A stretch of 6,741 nucleotides of DNA, from the NCBI GenBank assembly GCA_020718125.1, contig DYDC01000156.1, positions 1 to 6,741 of the forward strand, given 5' to 3'. The notes beneath the pieces are model-generated. The model made no database searches and was not told where the DNA came from. It was given only the letters and a program-made list of their open reading frames with translations. This document shows positions 1-6,194 of this stretch, piece by piece. This stretch comes from Methylacidiphilum sp. (lineage in GTDB: Bacteria > Verrucomicrobiota > Verrucomicrobiia > CAIQCK01). A program made the translations under genes and the position numbers. The number at the start of each line of letters is the position of its first letter. Position 1 is the first letter of the stretch.

Positions 1-27
1 AGCCCATGCCGCCTTGGGACGCCCGCC

Positions 28-56
28 TTGCCAAGCTGCGGCGATGCTGTTAGAAC
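28..56 (+). promoter_or_regulatory. Possible sigma-70-like promoter before tyrA
   Basis: A TTGCCA hexamer (28-33) lies 17 bp before TAGAAC (51-56), matching the -35 consensus at 5 of 6 and the -10 consensus at 4 of 6 positions. The -10 box ends 10 nt before the tyrA ATG, so transcription would begin only a few bases before the start codon, giving a nearly leaderless mRNA. That would fit the absence of an SD sequence. The evidence is consensus matching only. An alternative is that tyrA is read from an upstream operon: one frame is open from position 3 to a TAG at 51-53, too short to identify. Confidence 0.3.
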
Positions 57-66
57 ATGACGACTC

Positions 67-924
67 ATGTTGCTGAAGAAGCTCACAATCCTCGGCCCCG
101 GCCTGCTTGGCGGCTCGATCGGCATGGCGGCGCGCGCGCGCAAAATCGCCGGTCAGGTCACGCTCTGGGCGCGCCGACCGGAGGCTTGCGACGAGGCGAT
201 GGCTGCCGGCGCGGCGGACGCCGCGACGCTGAATTTCGCCGATGCCGTGAGCGGCTCGGAGCTGGTCGTGCTGGCGACGCCTGTCGGCGTGATGGCGGAA
301 CTCGCCCGCAAGATGGCGCCCGCCCTCGCCGCGAATGCCATCGTGACCGATGTGGGCAGCGTGAAGTATCCCGTCGTCCGCGAACTGAGCCACATCCTCG
401 ACGGCAAGGCGCGCTTTGTCGGCAGCCACCCGATGGCCGGCAGCGAACAGTCCGGCCTGAAGGCGGCGCGGAAGGAATTGTTTGACGGCACGGTGTGCAT
501 CCTGACGCCGGTTCAGGAAACAGACCCCGACGCGCTGCGGCTGGCGGCCGATTTCTGGAAAGCGATCGGCGCGGGCATCCGCACGCTGCCACCGTTGGAA
601 CATGACGAGATGGTGGCCCACGTCAGCCACCTCCCCCATCTCGTCGCAGCGGCGCTGATTAGCTTTGTGTGTCCCGACGGCCCGCGCCGGCTGGAGTTCG
701 CCGGGGGCGGTCTCCGCGACGCAACCCGGATGGCGAGCGGCCCGCCGGACATGTGGCAGGAGATATGTGCGACCAACCGCGAGGAGGTCTGCCGCGCGCT
801 GGAGGGCTACATCGAGCGATTGGAAGCCGTGCGCGCGATGCTGGAGAACAAGGAGGAGGCGAGCCTGACGGCGTTCCTCAAGCGCGCAAAACACATGCGC
901 GACGAGATGAAGTTCCGCCGCTGA
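67..924 (+). CDS. tyrA: Prephenate dehydrogenase (TyrA)
   Basis: Oxidative decarboxylation of prephenate to 4-hydroxyphenylpyruvate with NAD(P)+, the committed step of tyrosine synthesis in the cytoplasm. The 285-aa protein has an N-terminal Rossmann fold with GPGLLGGSIG at residues 10-19, the TDVGSVK strand at 94-100 and GSHPMAGSE at 119-127. A C-terminal helical part carries VSHLPH (186-191) and DATRMASGPPDMW (218-230). By comparison with Aquifex TyrA, H121 should be the catalytic histidine, with H188 and R221 prephenate-binding; this mapping is from memory. It is a monofunctional enzyme of usual length, with no fused chorismate mutase or ACT domain, so no sign of allosteric tyrosine control. 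The strand-2 end reads WARR (34-37) with no acidic residue, which suggests NADP+ use. The ATG at 67 starts only four residues before the first Rossmann strand; an ATG at 57 opens a different, spurious frame. No SD sequence is present. cmk follows after 7 bp. Confidence 0.93.
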   Translation: MLLKKLTILGPGLLGGSIGMAARARKIAGQVTLWARRPEACDEAMAAGAADAATLNFADAVSGSELVVLATPVGVMAELARKMAPALAANAIVTDVGSVKYPVVRELSHILDGKARFVGSHPMAGSEQSGLKAARKELFDGTVCILTPVQETDPDALRLAADFWKAIGAGIRTLPPLEHDEMVAHVSHLPHLVAAALISFVCPDGPRRLEFAGGGLRDATRMASGPPDMWQEICATNREEVCRALEGYIERLEAVRAMLENKEEASLTAFLKRAKHMRDEMKFRR

Positions 925-931
925 CCGCACC

Positions 932-1612
932 GTGAAGCCGCCGAACGTCACCAAGAACAACGCACCCGGCCATCCGCGTCCGGTGGTCATCGCCATAGAC
1001 GGCACGAGCGGCTCCGGCAAGAGCACGCTGGCCAGGCGCCTGGCGAAGCAGTTCGGCTTCAACCACGTGGACACCGGCGCGATGTATCGCACGCTGACCT
1101 GGCAGTGCCTCCGCCACAACGCGGACTGCAACGATCCGGCTGCCGTCATCCGCACGATGCGCGAGATGAAGACCGAGTTCCCCGTCTTCGACGGACGCAT
1201 CCGCATGTTCGTGGACGAGGCCAACCCCGGCGAGGCCATCCGCGGCGAGGCGGTCAACCAAAGCGTCTCGCTCATCGCGCGAATCCCGGAGGTGCGCGCG
1301 TGGATGGTGGCCCGACAGCGCGAACTGATCCGGTTCGGCTCGTTGGTGATGGAGGGACGTGACATCGGGTCGGTGGTGTTCGCCGAGACGCCGTTCAAGT
1401 TCTACCTCGACGCGCACCTCGACGCCCGCGTCGAACGCCGCTCGCGCGACGGTTACAGCGACCAACTGAAGCAGCGCGACATCCTGGACACGACGCGCCG
1501 CGTCTCGCCGTTGGTGGTTTCCTCCGGCGCGTATGTCATGGACACCAGCGCCAACACCCCCGATCAGACTGCCGCCCTCGCGCTGGAGGAACTCAAGCGC
1601 CGCGGCCTATGA
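932..1612 (+). CDS. cmk: Cytidylate kinase (CMP/dCMP kinase)
   Basis: ATP-dependent phosphorylation of CMP and dCMP to the diphosphates, in cytoplasmic pyrimidine nucleotide supply. The 226-aa protein has the P-loop GTSGSGKST (24-32), DTGAMYR (47-53), a CMP-kinase-type NMP-binding insert ending in VNQSVSLIARIPEVR (108-122), EGRDIGSVVF (141-150), a lid with RDILDTTRRVSPL (182-194) and VMDTS (202-206) near the C-terminus. The lid between R169 and R182 looks roughly ten residues shorter than in E. coli Cmk. The start is taken as GTG at 932, 7 bp after the tyrA stop. It leaves a 17-residue extension before the first strand; an in-frame GTG at 983 would give a compact N-terminus instead. Neither has an SD. 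The stop overlaps the plsC start (ATGA), implying translational coupling. In many bacteria aroA lies next to cmk; here it is absent. Confidence 0.93.
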   Translation: MKPPNVTKNNAPGHPRPVVIAIDGTSGSGKSTLARRLAKQFGFNHVDTGAMYRTLTWQCLRHNADCNDPAAVIRTMREMKTEFPVFDGRIRMFVDEANPGEAIRGEAVNQSVSLIARIPEVRAWMVARQRELIRFGSLVMEGRDIGSVVFAETPFKFYLDAHLDARVERRSRDGYSDQLKQRDILDTTRRVSPLVVSSGAYVMDTSANTPDQTAALALEELKRRGL

Positions 1613-2319
1613 ACGAGGTCACGCATCCTGTTGCCGTTCGAACGCCCCCGATGGGGCTTTGGTATGGCTTTACCTGCGCGGTGACACGGTTGTTATTCCG
1701 CGCCCTATTTAACGAGCGATGTCACGGCTTGGAGAACATCCCCAAGACCGGCGGCGTGGTCATCGCGTCCAACCACGTCAGCTTCCTCGACCCCCACGCC
1801 GTCGGCAGCGTCATACCACGCGCCGTGTTCTATCTGGCCCGGCGGACGCTGTTCGACCGGGAGCCGTTGGGCGCCCTGCTGCGAAGCTGGAACGTCGTGC
1901 CCGTGGACCTCAGCGGCAAACCCGACATCTCCGGCATCAAGGCCATCCTGGGACGTTTGGAACGAGGTTACGCGGTGTTGTTGTTCCCCGAAGGCACGCG
2001 GTCGCCCGACGGCAACTTCCAGTCCGCGAAGGCGGGCGTCGGCCTGCTCGCGGCCAAGGCGGGCGTGCCCGTGGTGCCCGCGCGTGTCTTCAATGCGCAC
2101 AAGCTGTGGCCCAAAGGCCAGCGTTGGCCGAAACCCGGCCAGCTCGATGTCGTGTATGGCCGGCCTGTGGACTACAACCAGATGTTCGCCGACGCGCGGG
2201 CCAAGGGAGGCCGTGAGGCGAAGGAGGTTTACCAGAAGATCGCCGACGACATCCTGGAGCGCATCAAGGCGCTGCGCCTGCCCACCGGCGCGTGCGAGAC
2301 TACGGCAGACGCGCCTTGA
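1609..2319 (+). CDS. plsC: 1-acyl-sn-glycerol-3-phosphate acyltransferase (PlsC family)
   Basis: Transfers an acyl chain to the sn-2 position of lysophosphatidic acid to make phosphatidic acid, the precursor of membrane phospholipids, at the inner face of the cytoplasmic membrane. The 236-aa protein shows acyltransferase motif I NHVSFLD (55-61, catalytic H56 and D61), motif III FPEGTRS (126-132) and motif IV VPVVP (153-157). A hydrophobic stretch at about 17-34 can anchor it to the membrane. Length is typical for PlsC. The ATG at 1609 overlaps the cmk TGA by 4 bp; an alternative start at Met15 would remove only a non-conserved lead. A cmk-plsC pair is common in several phyla. The last 20 bp overlap the end of the convergent dGTPase-like gene. 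Exact acyl-donor and acceptor specificity cannot be read from the sequence; a lipid-A or ornithine-lipid acyltransferase of the same superfamily is a minor alternative. Confidence 0.9.
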   Translation: MNEVTHPVAVRTPPMGLWYGFTCAVTRLLFRALFNERCHGLENIPKTGGVVIASNHVSFLDPHAVGSVIPRAVFYLARRTLFDREPLGALLRSWNVVPVDLSGKPDISGIKAILGRLERGYAVLLFPEGTRSPDGNFQSAKAGVGLLAAKAGVPVVPARVFNAHKLWPKGQRWPKPGQLDVVYGRPVDYNQMFADARAKGGREAKEVYQKIADDILERIKALRLPTGACETTADAP

Positions 2320-3481
2320 AAAGCCGCAGGTCGTCGTCGCGCCGGCCGCAGATGCGCTCGTGTTCCTCGATCAGGTAGCGGTCGGTCATTCCGCTGACGT
2401 AATCGCACACGGCGCGATGCACGCCGATCTTCTCGATGCGCGCGCGGCTTTGGCTGCCAATGAGACGCGGATTCGTCACCAGCGCGGCGAACAACTCCTC
2501 GATCAGCGCGCACGCGCGCCGGTTCACGCTTTGGACCGTCGGGTTGTCATAAAGGTTCTGATAGAGGTAATCCCGCAGCACCAGTGTCCGCTTTTGCATG
2601 ACAGGGCCATAGGCAATGAGCGGCAGCGGACAACGGCGCGCGCCGTCCGCGCCGCGGACGCCGGACTGCTCGACAAGATGATTGCTGTGATGAATCACGT
2701 CCTCGACCTGGGAGTTGATGAGGCAGCGGATGACGTAGTAACAGCGCCGCGCGGGATCGAGCTGCGTATAACGGCGCGCAATCTGTTCGTTGGCCTCCTG
2801 CCAGACCGCGATGTGCGCCAGCGCCTTCTCGTCCAACAACCCTTCCTCCAGGCCGTCATCGAGGTCGTGGCTGTAATAGGCGATCTCATCGGCGACGTTG
2901 GCGATCTGCGCCTCCAGCGCCGGATTGTTCACCTCGAAGCCGATGGTCTGCGCGGGCTTGTCGTAGCTCGTGACGTGTTTGGCCAGCCCCTCCCGCGCCT
3001 CGTAGGTCAGGTTCAAGCCGTCGAACTCCGGGTATTTCTTCTCCAACTCCTCCACGACGCGAAGGCTCTGCTTGTTGTGTTCAAAACCGCCGTGTTCCGA
3101 CATCAGCGTGTTGAGCGTCCGCTCCCCGCTGTGGCCGCACGGTGAATGGCCGAGGTCGTGGGCGAGCGCGATGGCTTCCGCGAGGTCCTCGTTCAACCGC
3201 AGCGCCCGCGCAATGGACCGGGCGATGGCCGCCACCTCGATGCTGTGGGTCAGGCGCGTGCGCAGGTGGTCGCCCGTGCCGTTGAGGAAGACCTGCGTCT
3301 TGTATTCGAGCCGGCGGAACGCGCGCGAATGGATGACGCGGTCGCGGTCGCGTGCATACTCGCTCCGCAGGTCGTGGCGCGATTCCGGATGCACGCGTCC
3401 GCGGCTCTCAAAACTCTTCTGCGCGTAAGGAGCAAGCGTCTCGCGTTCGATGCGCTCCTGTTCTGCTCGGGTCGTCAGCAC
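2300..3481 (-). CDS. dgt: dGTP triphosphohydrolase-like HD-domain protein
   Basis: A member of the Dgt family, which hydrolyses dNTPs (classically dGTP) to the nucleoside and triphosphate, influencing dNTP pools and mutation rate; cytoplasmic. With the GTG start at 3481 the protein is 393 aa. It has the N-terminal LAPYA...SRGR signature (16-29), RDRDRVIHSRAFRRLEYKTQ (44-63), then metal-ligand H79 (RLTHS), H108-D109 (AHDLGH), D198 (VADEIAYY) and the associated H117 and H135 (FEHN). All residues of the H...HD...D site are present, so it should be active. The start is uncertain: in-frame GTG at 3502 and TTG at 3517 would add 7 or 12 residues. I chose 3481 because the family signature begins shortly after it. 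No ATG start is available in this part and no SD is seen. It is the last gene of the leftward operon, 67 bp after the Nudix stop, and overlaps plsC tail to tail. It belongs to the longer Dgt-like branch, whose substrate preference may be broader than dGTP. Confidence 0.9.
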   Translation of the reverse strand: MLTTRAEQERIERETLAPYAQKSFESRGRVHPESRHDLRSEYARDRDRVIHSRAFRRLEYKTQVFLNGTGDHLRTRLTHSIEVAAIARSIARALRLNEDLAEAIALAHDLGHSPCGHSGERTLNTLMSEHGGFEHNKQSLRVVEELEKKYPEFDGLNLTYEAREGLAKHVTSYDKPAQTIGFEVNNPALEAQIANVADEIAYYSHDLDDGLEEGLLDEKALAHIAVWQEANEQIARRYTQLDPARRCYYVIRCLINSQVEDVIHHSNHLVEQSGVRGADGARRCPLPLIAYGPVMQKRTLVLRDYLYQNLYDNPTVQSVNRRACALIEELFAALVTNPRLIGSQSRARIEKIGVHRAVCDYVSGMTDRYLIEEHERICGRRDDDLRLFKARLP

Positions 3482-3548
3482 GGCGTGGAATGTGGCAAAC
3501 ACGCCGCCCCGGCGCAAGCGCCACGTTCTTGGTTGTGCGCTCAGCGCA

Positions 3549-4121
3549 TCATCCTCGCCGTCGCCGTTTGCCCGGCAGGCCGCTGAAGAGGTCCAGCCAC
3601 AGGAACGCCACGACCACCAACGAATTCGTGATCTTGCCGCGGCGCAACAGACCGGGGATGCGTTTCAGCGGAGCGAGCTTCACCGCAATGTCCTCCGCAT
3701 GGTCGAACTCCGTCTCGCAGACTTTCCGCGCGTTGCGGATGAGCACCGTGTAGCAGGTGTTGCGATGGAACGCCGGGTTTGGCGCCACACTGCCGATGAG
3801 CTTCGCATCCACCGAATCGTAGCCCGTCTCTTCGCGCAATTCCCGACGCGCCGCCTTCACGGGCGACTCGCCGCGGTCAATCATCCCGCCGGGAACCTCC
3901 AGTTCCACCCGCCGTGTGCCGTGACGGAACTGTTCGATGAGCACAATCTCGTTCTTCGCCGTCAGCGCGATGACGTTGACCCAGTCCGGGCCTTCGAGGA
4001 TGAAAAAGTCGTGCTCCGCGCCCGTGCGCGGCGACCGCGCCGTCTCCACGCGCGAGCGGAAGATGCGGTAGTCGTGCAGCAACTTCGATTTCAGCCGGCG
4101 CCAGTTACGAACGGAAGACAT
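3549..4121 (-). CDS. Nudix hydrolase, ADP-ribose pyrophosphatase-like
   Basis: Likely hydrolyses a nucleoside diphosphate sugar such as ADP-ribose to AMP and ribose 5-phosphate, a cytoplasmic clean-up activity. The 190-aa protein has a complete Nudix box from G79 to Y101: G79, E85, R93-E94, E97-E98 and G100 fit GX5EX7REUXEEXGU, so the metal-binding glutamates are intact. Before it, EQFRHGTRRVELEVPGG (63-79) is the usual lead-in for ADP-ribose/sugar-nucleotide members. The C-terminus ends in a basic run (KRRRRG). The ATG at 4121 is the first good start and no SD precedes it. It lies 84 bp after the cyclophilin gene and 67 bp before the dGTPase-like gene on the same strand, which suggests a nucleotide-sanitation pair with the latter. 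Substrate is inferred only from the lead-in region; GDP-mannose or other NDP-sugars are possible. Confidence 0.87.
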   Translation of the reverse strand: MSSVRNWRRLKSKLLHDYRIFRSRVETARSPRTGAEHDFFILEGPDWVNVIALTAKNEIVLIEQFRHGTRRVELEVPGGMIDRGESPVKAARRELREETGYDSVDAKLIGSVAPNPAFHRNTCYTVLIRNARKVCETEFDHAEDIAVKLAPLKRIPGLLRRGKITNSLVVVAFLWLDLFSGLPGKRRRRG

Positions 4122-4133
4122 GGGAGAATAGTT

Positions 4134-4163
4134 GTCAGCTTTCAGATCTCAGCCGTCAGTCAG
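4134..4163. repeat. Short TCAG-rich tract between the Nudix and cyclophilin genes
   Basis: Five copies of TCAG (CTGA on the other strand) fall within 30 bp at 4134, 4142, 4149, 4156 and 4160, with irregular spacing, in the 84-bp gap upstream of the Nudix gene. It is a degenerate simple repeat. No function can be assigned, and no promoter or rho-independent terminator is convincing in the gap. Confidence 0.4.
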
Positions 4164-4205
4164 CAGCGGAAATGGGTCGTCGGTCCCCAGTCCCCCGTCG
4201 GCTGT

Positions 4206-4820
4206 TTACAGCCCCGCCTCGGCCCGCGATACGATCTTCACGTCCATGCGGATCGGGTCGTTGGGGTTGTCGCGCGCGTTGCGCGGCTGGCTGACGACCT
4301 GGTCGGCCGCCTCTATGCCTTTCAAAACCCGGCCAAAGACCGTGTAACCGGCCTGATCCAGAAACGTGTTGTCCTTCAGATTGATGAAGAACTGGCTGCC
4401 GCTGGAGGCCTTCTTCGGGTTCACGTTGTCGCCGGTGCGGGCGCAGGCGACGGCGCCGCGGGCGTTGGGGAGCTTGATTTCGGCGGGCACCGTGTAGCCG
4501 GGGCCGCCCGTGCCGGCGCGCGGCGAATGCGGGTCCAGCTTCGTGTTCGGGTCGCCGCCCTGGATCATGAAGTTCGGGATGACGCGATGGAACGTCGTGC
4601 CGTCATAGTAGCCTTGCTTGGCGAGCTTCTTGAAGTTGGCGACCGTCTTTGGCGCGTCCTCGTTGGCGAACTCGATGACGATTTTGCCGAACTTCGTCTC
4701 GATCACCGCCACCTCGTCCGGCGAGCCTTGGGTCTGAACCGTGGCGGTCGGTTCGGTTCCGGTTCCGTTACAGGCGCCGACCAGCAGCGCCACACACAGC
4801 GATGCGATTGTTCGTTTCAT
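4206..4820 (-). CDS. Cyclophilin-type peptidyl-prolyl cis-trans isomerase, lipoprotein
   Basis: Catalyses cis-trans isomerisation of X-Pro bonds, helping exported proteins to fold. The 204-aa precursor begins with a basic residue pair, a hydrophobic core (4-14) and a lipobox LVGAC with Cys17 as the lipidation site, then a low-complexity linker rich in Thr/Gly/Pro (18-35). The mature domain is therefore expected to be membrane-anchored outside the cytoplasm. The cyclophilin core has FHRVIPNFMIQGGDP (77-91), with R79, F84, M85 and Q87 matching the catalytic pocket of human CypA, SSGSQFFI (139-146) with Q143 and F145, and LDQAGYTVFGRV (154-165). The CypA tryptophan position before LD appears as Phe153, and the usual histidine before TVFG as Tyr159; such changes are frequent in bacterial enzymes with low cyclosporin sensitivity. 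The start ATG overlaps the ygfZ stop (ATGA), so translation is probably coupled. No SD is present. Confidence 0.92.
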   Translation of the reverse strand: MKRTIASLCVALLVGACNGTGTEPTATVQTQGSPDEVAVIETKFGKIVIEFANEDAPKTVANFKKLAKQGYYDGTTFHRVIPNFMIQGGDPNTKLDPHSPRAGTGGPGYTVPAEIKLPNARGAVACARTGDNVNPKKASSGSQFFINLKDNTFLDQAGYTVFGRVLKGIEAADQVVSQPRNARDNPNDPIRMDVKIVSRAEAGL

Positions 4821-5809
4821 GATTCGAATGGTAACCCGCTGATTTCCGCCGCCTGACCGGCCACGGCCACCCGCGTTCCGGGCTGCTCATGGCCGCGCCG
4901 CACATAACCGAGCGCGATGGCACCCAGCCGCGGCGACGCGACGGCCGACGTGATGTAGCCGATTTCCACGCCCGCGGCCAGAATTTTCTCCTGCGGCGGG
5001 GGCAACGTCCCCTGCCCCAGCCTCAACCCCACCAGATGCCGGTTCACGTGGCCCATGCTTTTGATGCGCGCAATCGTCTCCTGACCGATGTAGCAGCCCT
5101 TCTCATAACTGATTGCCCGCGCTTCCAGACCCGCCTCGTTTGGAATCGTGTTCTCGTCCATGTCCACGCCAAAGACCGGGATCCCCGCCTCGACGCGAAG
5201 GATGTTCAGCGCCTCAGCGCCCAACTCCGGCGCGACCTTCGCCAGTGCGGCCTTCAACTCCGAAATCCTCCCGCGCGGCCCGATGATGTCCAGATTGCCG
5301 AGTCCTGTCCGCCAACTGCGGGCGATGACCAAATCGCCAGCGGTGATATGTGCATAAGAGTGGGCCGGGCCTCCGGCACGGCCAATCATTGATGATAGCC
5401 GCGCGGGACGCGCGGCCCACTCTAACTCCCCTCTCTTCGGTCCGCACAACATCAGCATTCCCGTCGCCTCCGTGATGTCCTCAGTCTTCACATCCTCCGG
5501 GGCGATGTAGCGCCGCAAACCCGCCGCCAGCGGCTCGCGCAAGCGCGCTTCCGTGTCGAGCAGGATATGCTCGTCGCACACCCGCGCAACGAAATCGCCG
5601 CGCATCTTGCCCTTGTTGGTCAGACACGCCGCGTAACAGCCATCCCCCGGCCGCAGCCGCTTGATGTCGTTCGTGCATTGGTTGTGGAGGAATCGAACGC
5701 GATCCGCGCCCGTGACCTTCAACCGTCCGCGCGCCGACAAATCCGCCCACGCCGCAGCCTCGCGCGCCGTCGCGTAACCAGCAATCCCCTCGTTTGGTGT
5801 GCCTGCCAT
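4817..5809 (-). CDS. ygfZ: YgfZ/GcvT-like folate-binding protein with in-frame palindromic insert
   Basis: Related to YgfZ (IBA57 in mitochondria), a tetrahydrofolate-binding cytoplasmic protein that supports assembly or repair of certain Fe-S enzymes. It has the GcvT aminomethyltransferase fold but no glycine-cleavage role is expected. The 330-aa protein shows RFLHNQCTNDI (39-49) near the N-terminus, a folate-fold middle with LRVEAGIPVFGVDM (204-217), and the diagnostic KGCYIGQE at 237-244 with the conserved Cys239. Residues 129-151 are encoded by a 67-bp inverted repeat that keeps the reading frame. Omitting them leaves a normal-looking strand order (MLMLCGP then ITAGDLVIAR), so the insert probably sits in a surface loop and is tolerated. 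ATG at 5809 is the start, without an SD; a weak TTGCGC-17-TACGTT box pair precedes it. It heads a leftward operon with the cyclophilin gene. Its codons 36-53 are repeated exactly at the right end of the window. Confidence 0.9.
   Translation of the reverse strand: MAGTPNEGIAGYATAREAAAWADLSARGRLKVTGADRVRFLHNQCTNDIKRLRPGDGCYAACLTNKGKMRGDFVARVCDEHILLDTEARLREPLAAGLRRYIAPEDVKTEDITEATGMLMLCGPKRGELEWAARPARLSSMIGRAGGPAHSYAHITAGDLVIARSWRTGLGNLDIIGPRGRISELKAALAKVAPELGAEALNILRVEAGIPVFGVDMDENTIPNEAGLEARAISYEKGCYIGQETIARIKSMGHVNRHLVGLRLGQGTLPPPQEKILAAGVEIGYITSAVASPRLGAIALGYVRRGHEQPGTRVAVAGQAAEISGLPFES
5357..5423. repeat. 67-bp palindromic element inserted in frame in ygfZ
   Basis: The ends AGAGTGGGCCG (5357-5367) and CGGCCCACTCT (5413-5423) are perfect 11-bp inverted repeats. 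Inside are two further hairpins: GGCCG (5363-5367) with CGGCC (5379-5383), and GCCGCGCG (5398-5405) with CGCGCGGC (5409-5416), an 8-bp perfect stem on a 3-nt GGA loop. The middle (5384-5397) is AT-richer and unpaired. The layout matches a REP/BIME-like or MITE-like mobile palindrome, or a Rickettsia palindromic element-type insert into a coding gene. It is read through without a stop on the ygfZ strand, encoding residues 129-151. No second copy occurs in this window, so mobility is inferred from structure alone. No clear target-site duplication was found. Confidence 0.75.
5651..5702 (+). repeat. 52-bp direct repeat, copy A (inside ygfZ)
   Basis: This segment is identical over 52 bases, same orientation, to 6690-6741 at the end of the window (offset 1039 bp). 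On the minus strand it encodes about residues 36-53 of the YgfZ-like protein, including the conserved FLHNQCTNDI stretch. Identity stops just left of it (G at 5650 versus A at 6689). Confidence 0.95.
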
Positions 5810-5885
5810 GAGCGCGCGAACGTAGTCGCCGCTACCTTAACGCGCAAATCAGGCTGCGCCTCATCGTGCCGGCCTGTTACCGCCG

Positions 5886-5913
5886 TTGACGCAGCCAATA
5901 GCGTTGCTACACT
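5886..5913 (+). promoter_or_regulatory. Probable sigma-70-like promoter of the DUF4258 cassette
   Basis: TTGACG (5886-5891, 5 of 6 to consensus) and TACACT (5908-5913, 4 of 6, with the key first TA and last T) are separated by 16 bp. This lies in the 116-bp gap between the divergent ygfZ and DUF4258 genes. The -10 box ends 12 nt before the ATG at 5926, so the mRNA leader would be only about 5-6 nt. That is consistent with the lack of an SD there. The rest of the gap holds nothing else I can name. Confidence 0.5.
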
Positions 5914-5925
5914 CGCGGCCGCGAA

Positions 5926-6180
5926 ATGAAGCCGATTCGACTATCCGCCCACGCGCTCAGTTACACGGGCAAACGGGGTTTCACGGCGGCCGAAGTGGAG
6001 GAAACGATTCGCGCCTGTCCATGGGGACCTGCTGAGTTGGGGCGGACGGAATGCCGCAAGGACTTCGCCTTCGGAAAGGCGTGGAACGGTAAAGTCTATG
6101 CCACCAAGCAGGTGCGGCCGGTGTTTGTTGAGGAAGCGACTGAAATTGTTGTCACCACGGTTTACACCTACTACTTTTGA
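5926..6180 (+). CDS. DUF4258 domain protein, putative toxin-like partner
   Basis: An 84-aa protein matching the DUF4258 pattern: an N-terminal LSAHALSYTGKRGFTAAEV segment (6-24) with His9 and the Arg17-Gly18 pair, a central charged strand region, and a C-terminal strand pair with VRPVFV (63-68) and IVVTTVYTYYF (74-84). The family is uncharacterised; its size, fold pattern and habit of sitting beside small DUF2283 genes suggest a toxin-antitoxin-like role, which is inference. There is no signal peptide or membrane segment. It begins the rightward cassette with ATG at 5926 and no SD, behind a probable promoter. The DUF2283 start follows 14 bp after its stop. It is divergent from ygfZ. Confidence 0.82.
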   Translation: MKPIRLSAHALSYTGKRGFTAAEVEETIRACPWGPAELGRTECRKDFAFGKAWNGKVYATKQVRPVFVEEATEIVVTTVYTYYF

Positions 6181-6181
6181 T

Positions 6182-6185
6182 TGGA
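6182..6185 (+). promoter_or_regulatory. Shine-Dalgarno sequence deciding the DUF2283 start
   Basis: GGAG lies 9 nt before the ATG at 6195. This favours 6195 over an in-frame TTG at 6177 that overlaps the DUF4258 stop and would add six non-conserved residues. Confidence 0.65.
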
Positions 6186-6194
6186 GATTCAGCC

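Noticed and set aside
1..66. Tail of an upstream gene (one + frame open to a TAG at 51-53)
   Set aside because: Sixteen or so codons show no recognisable motif, and other frames are open too; not supportable as a feature.
2084..3145. A 353-codon open frame on the + strand
   Set aside because: It overlaps plsC out of frame and then runs antisense to the dGTPase-like gene; no family motif, and the overlapped genes are clearly real.
4200..4213. GGCTG-TTTA-CAGCC hairpin at the cyclophilin stop codon as a terminator
   Set aside because: The stem is only 5 bp and has no T-run after it on the minus strand, so it is too weak to call.
3450..4856. A 468-codon open frame on the + strand, the longest in the window
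   Set aside because: It lies antisense to the Nudix and cyclophilin genes, both of which have complete family motifs. Its translation is rich in Arg, Val, Ala and His with no recognisable domain, typical of an antisense frame in GC-rich DNA.
5357..5423. The palindrome as a rho-independent terminator or a CRISPR repeat
   Set aside because: It is inside a coding gene, lacks a T-tract and occurs only once, so neither reading fits.
6177..6194. TTG at 6177 as the DUF2283 start
   Set aside because: It adds six residues outside the family pattern, overlaps the previous stop and lacks an SD, whereas ATG 6195 has GGAG at 9 nt.
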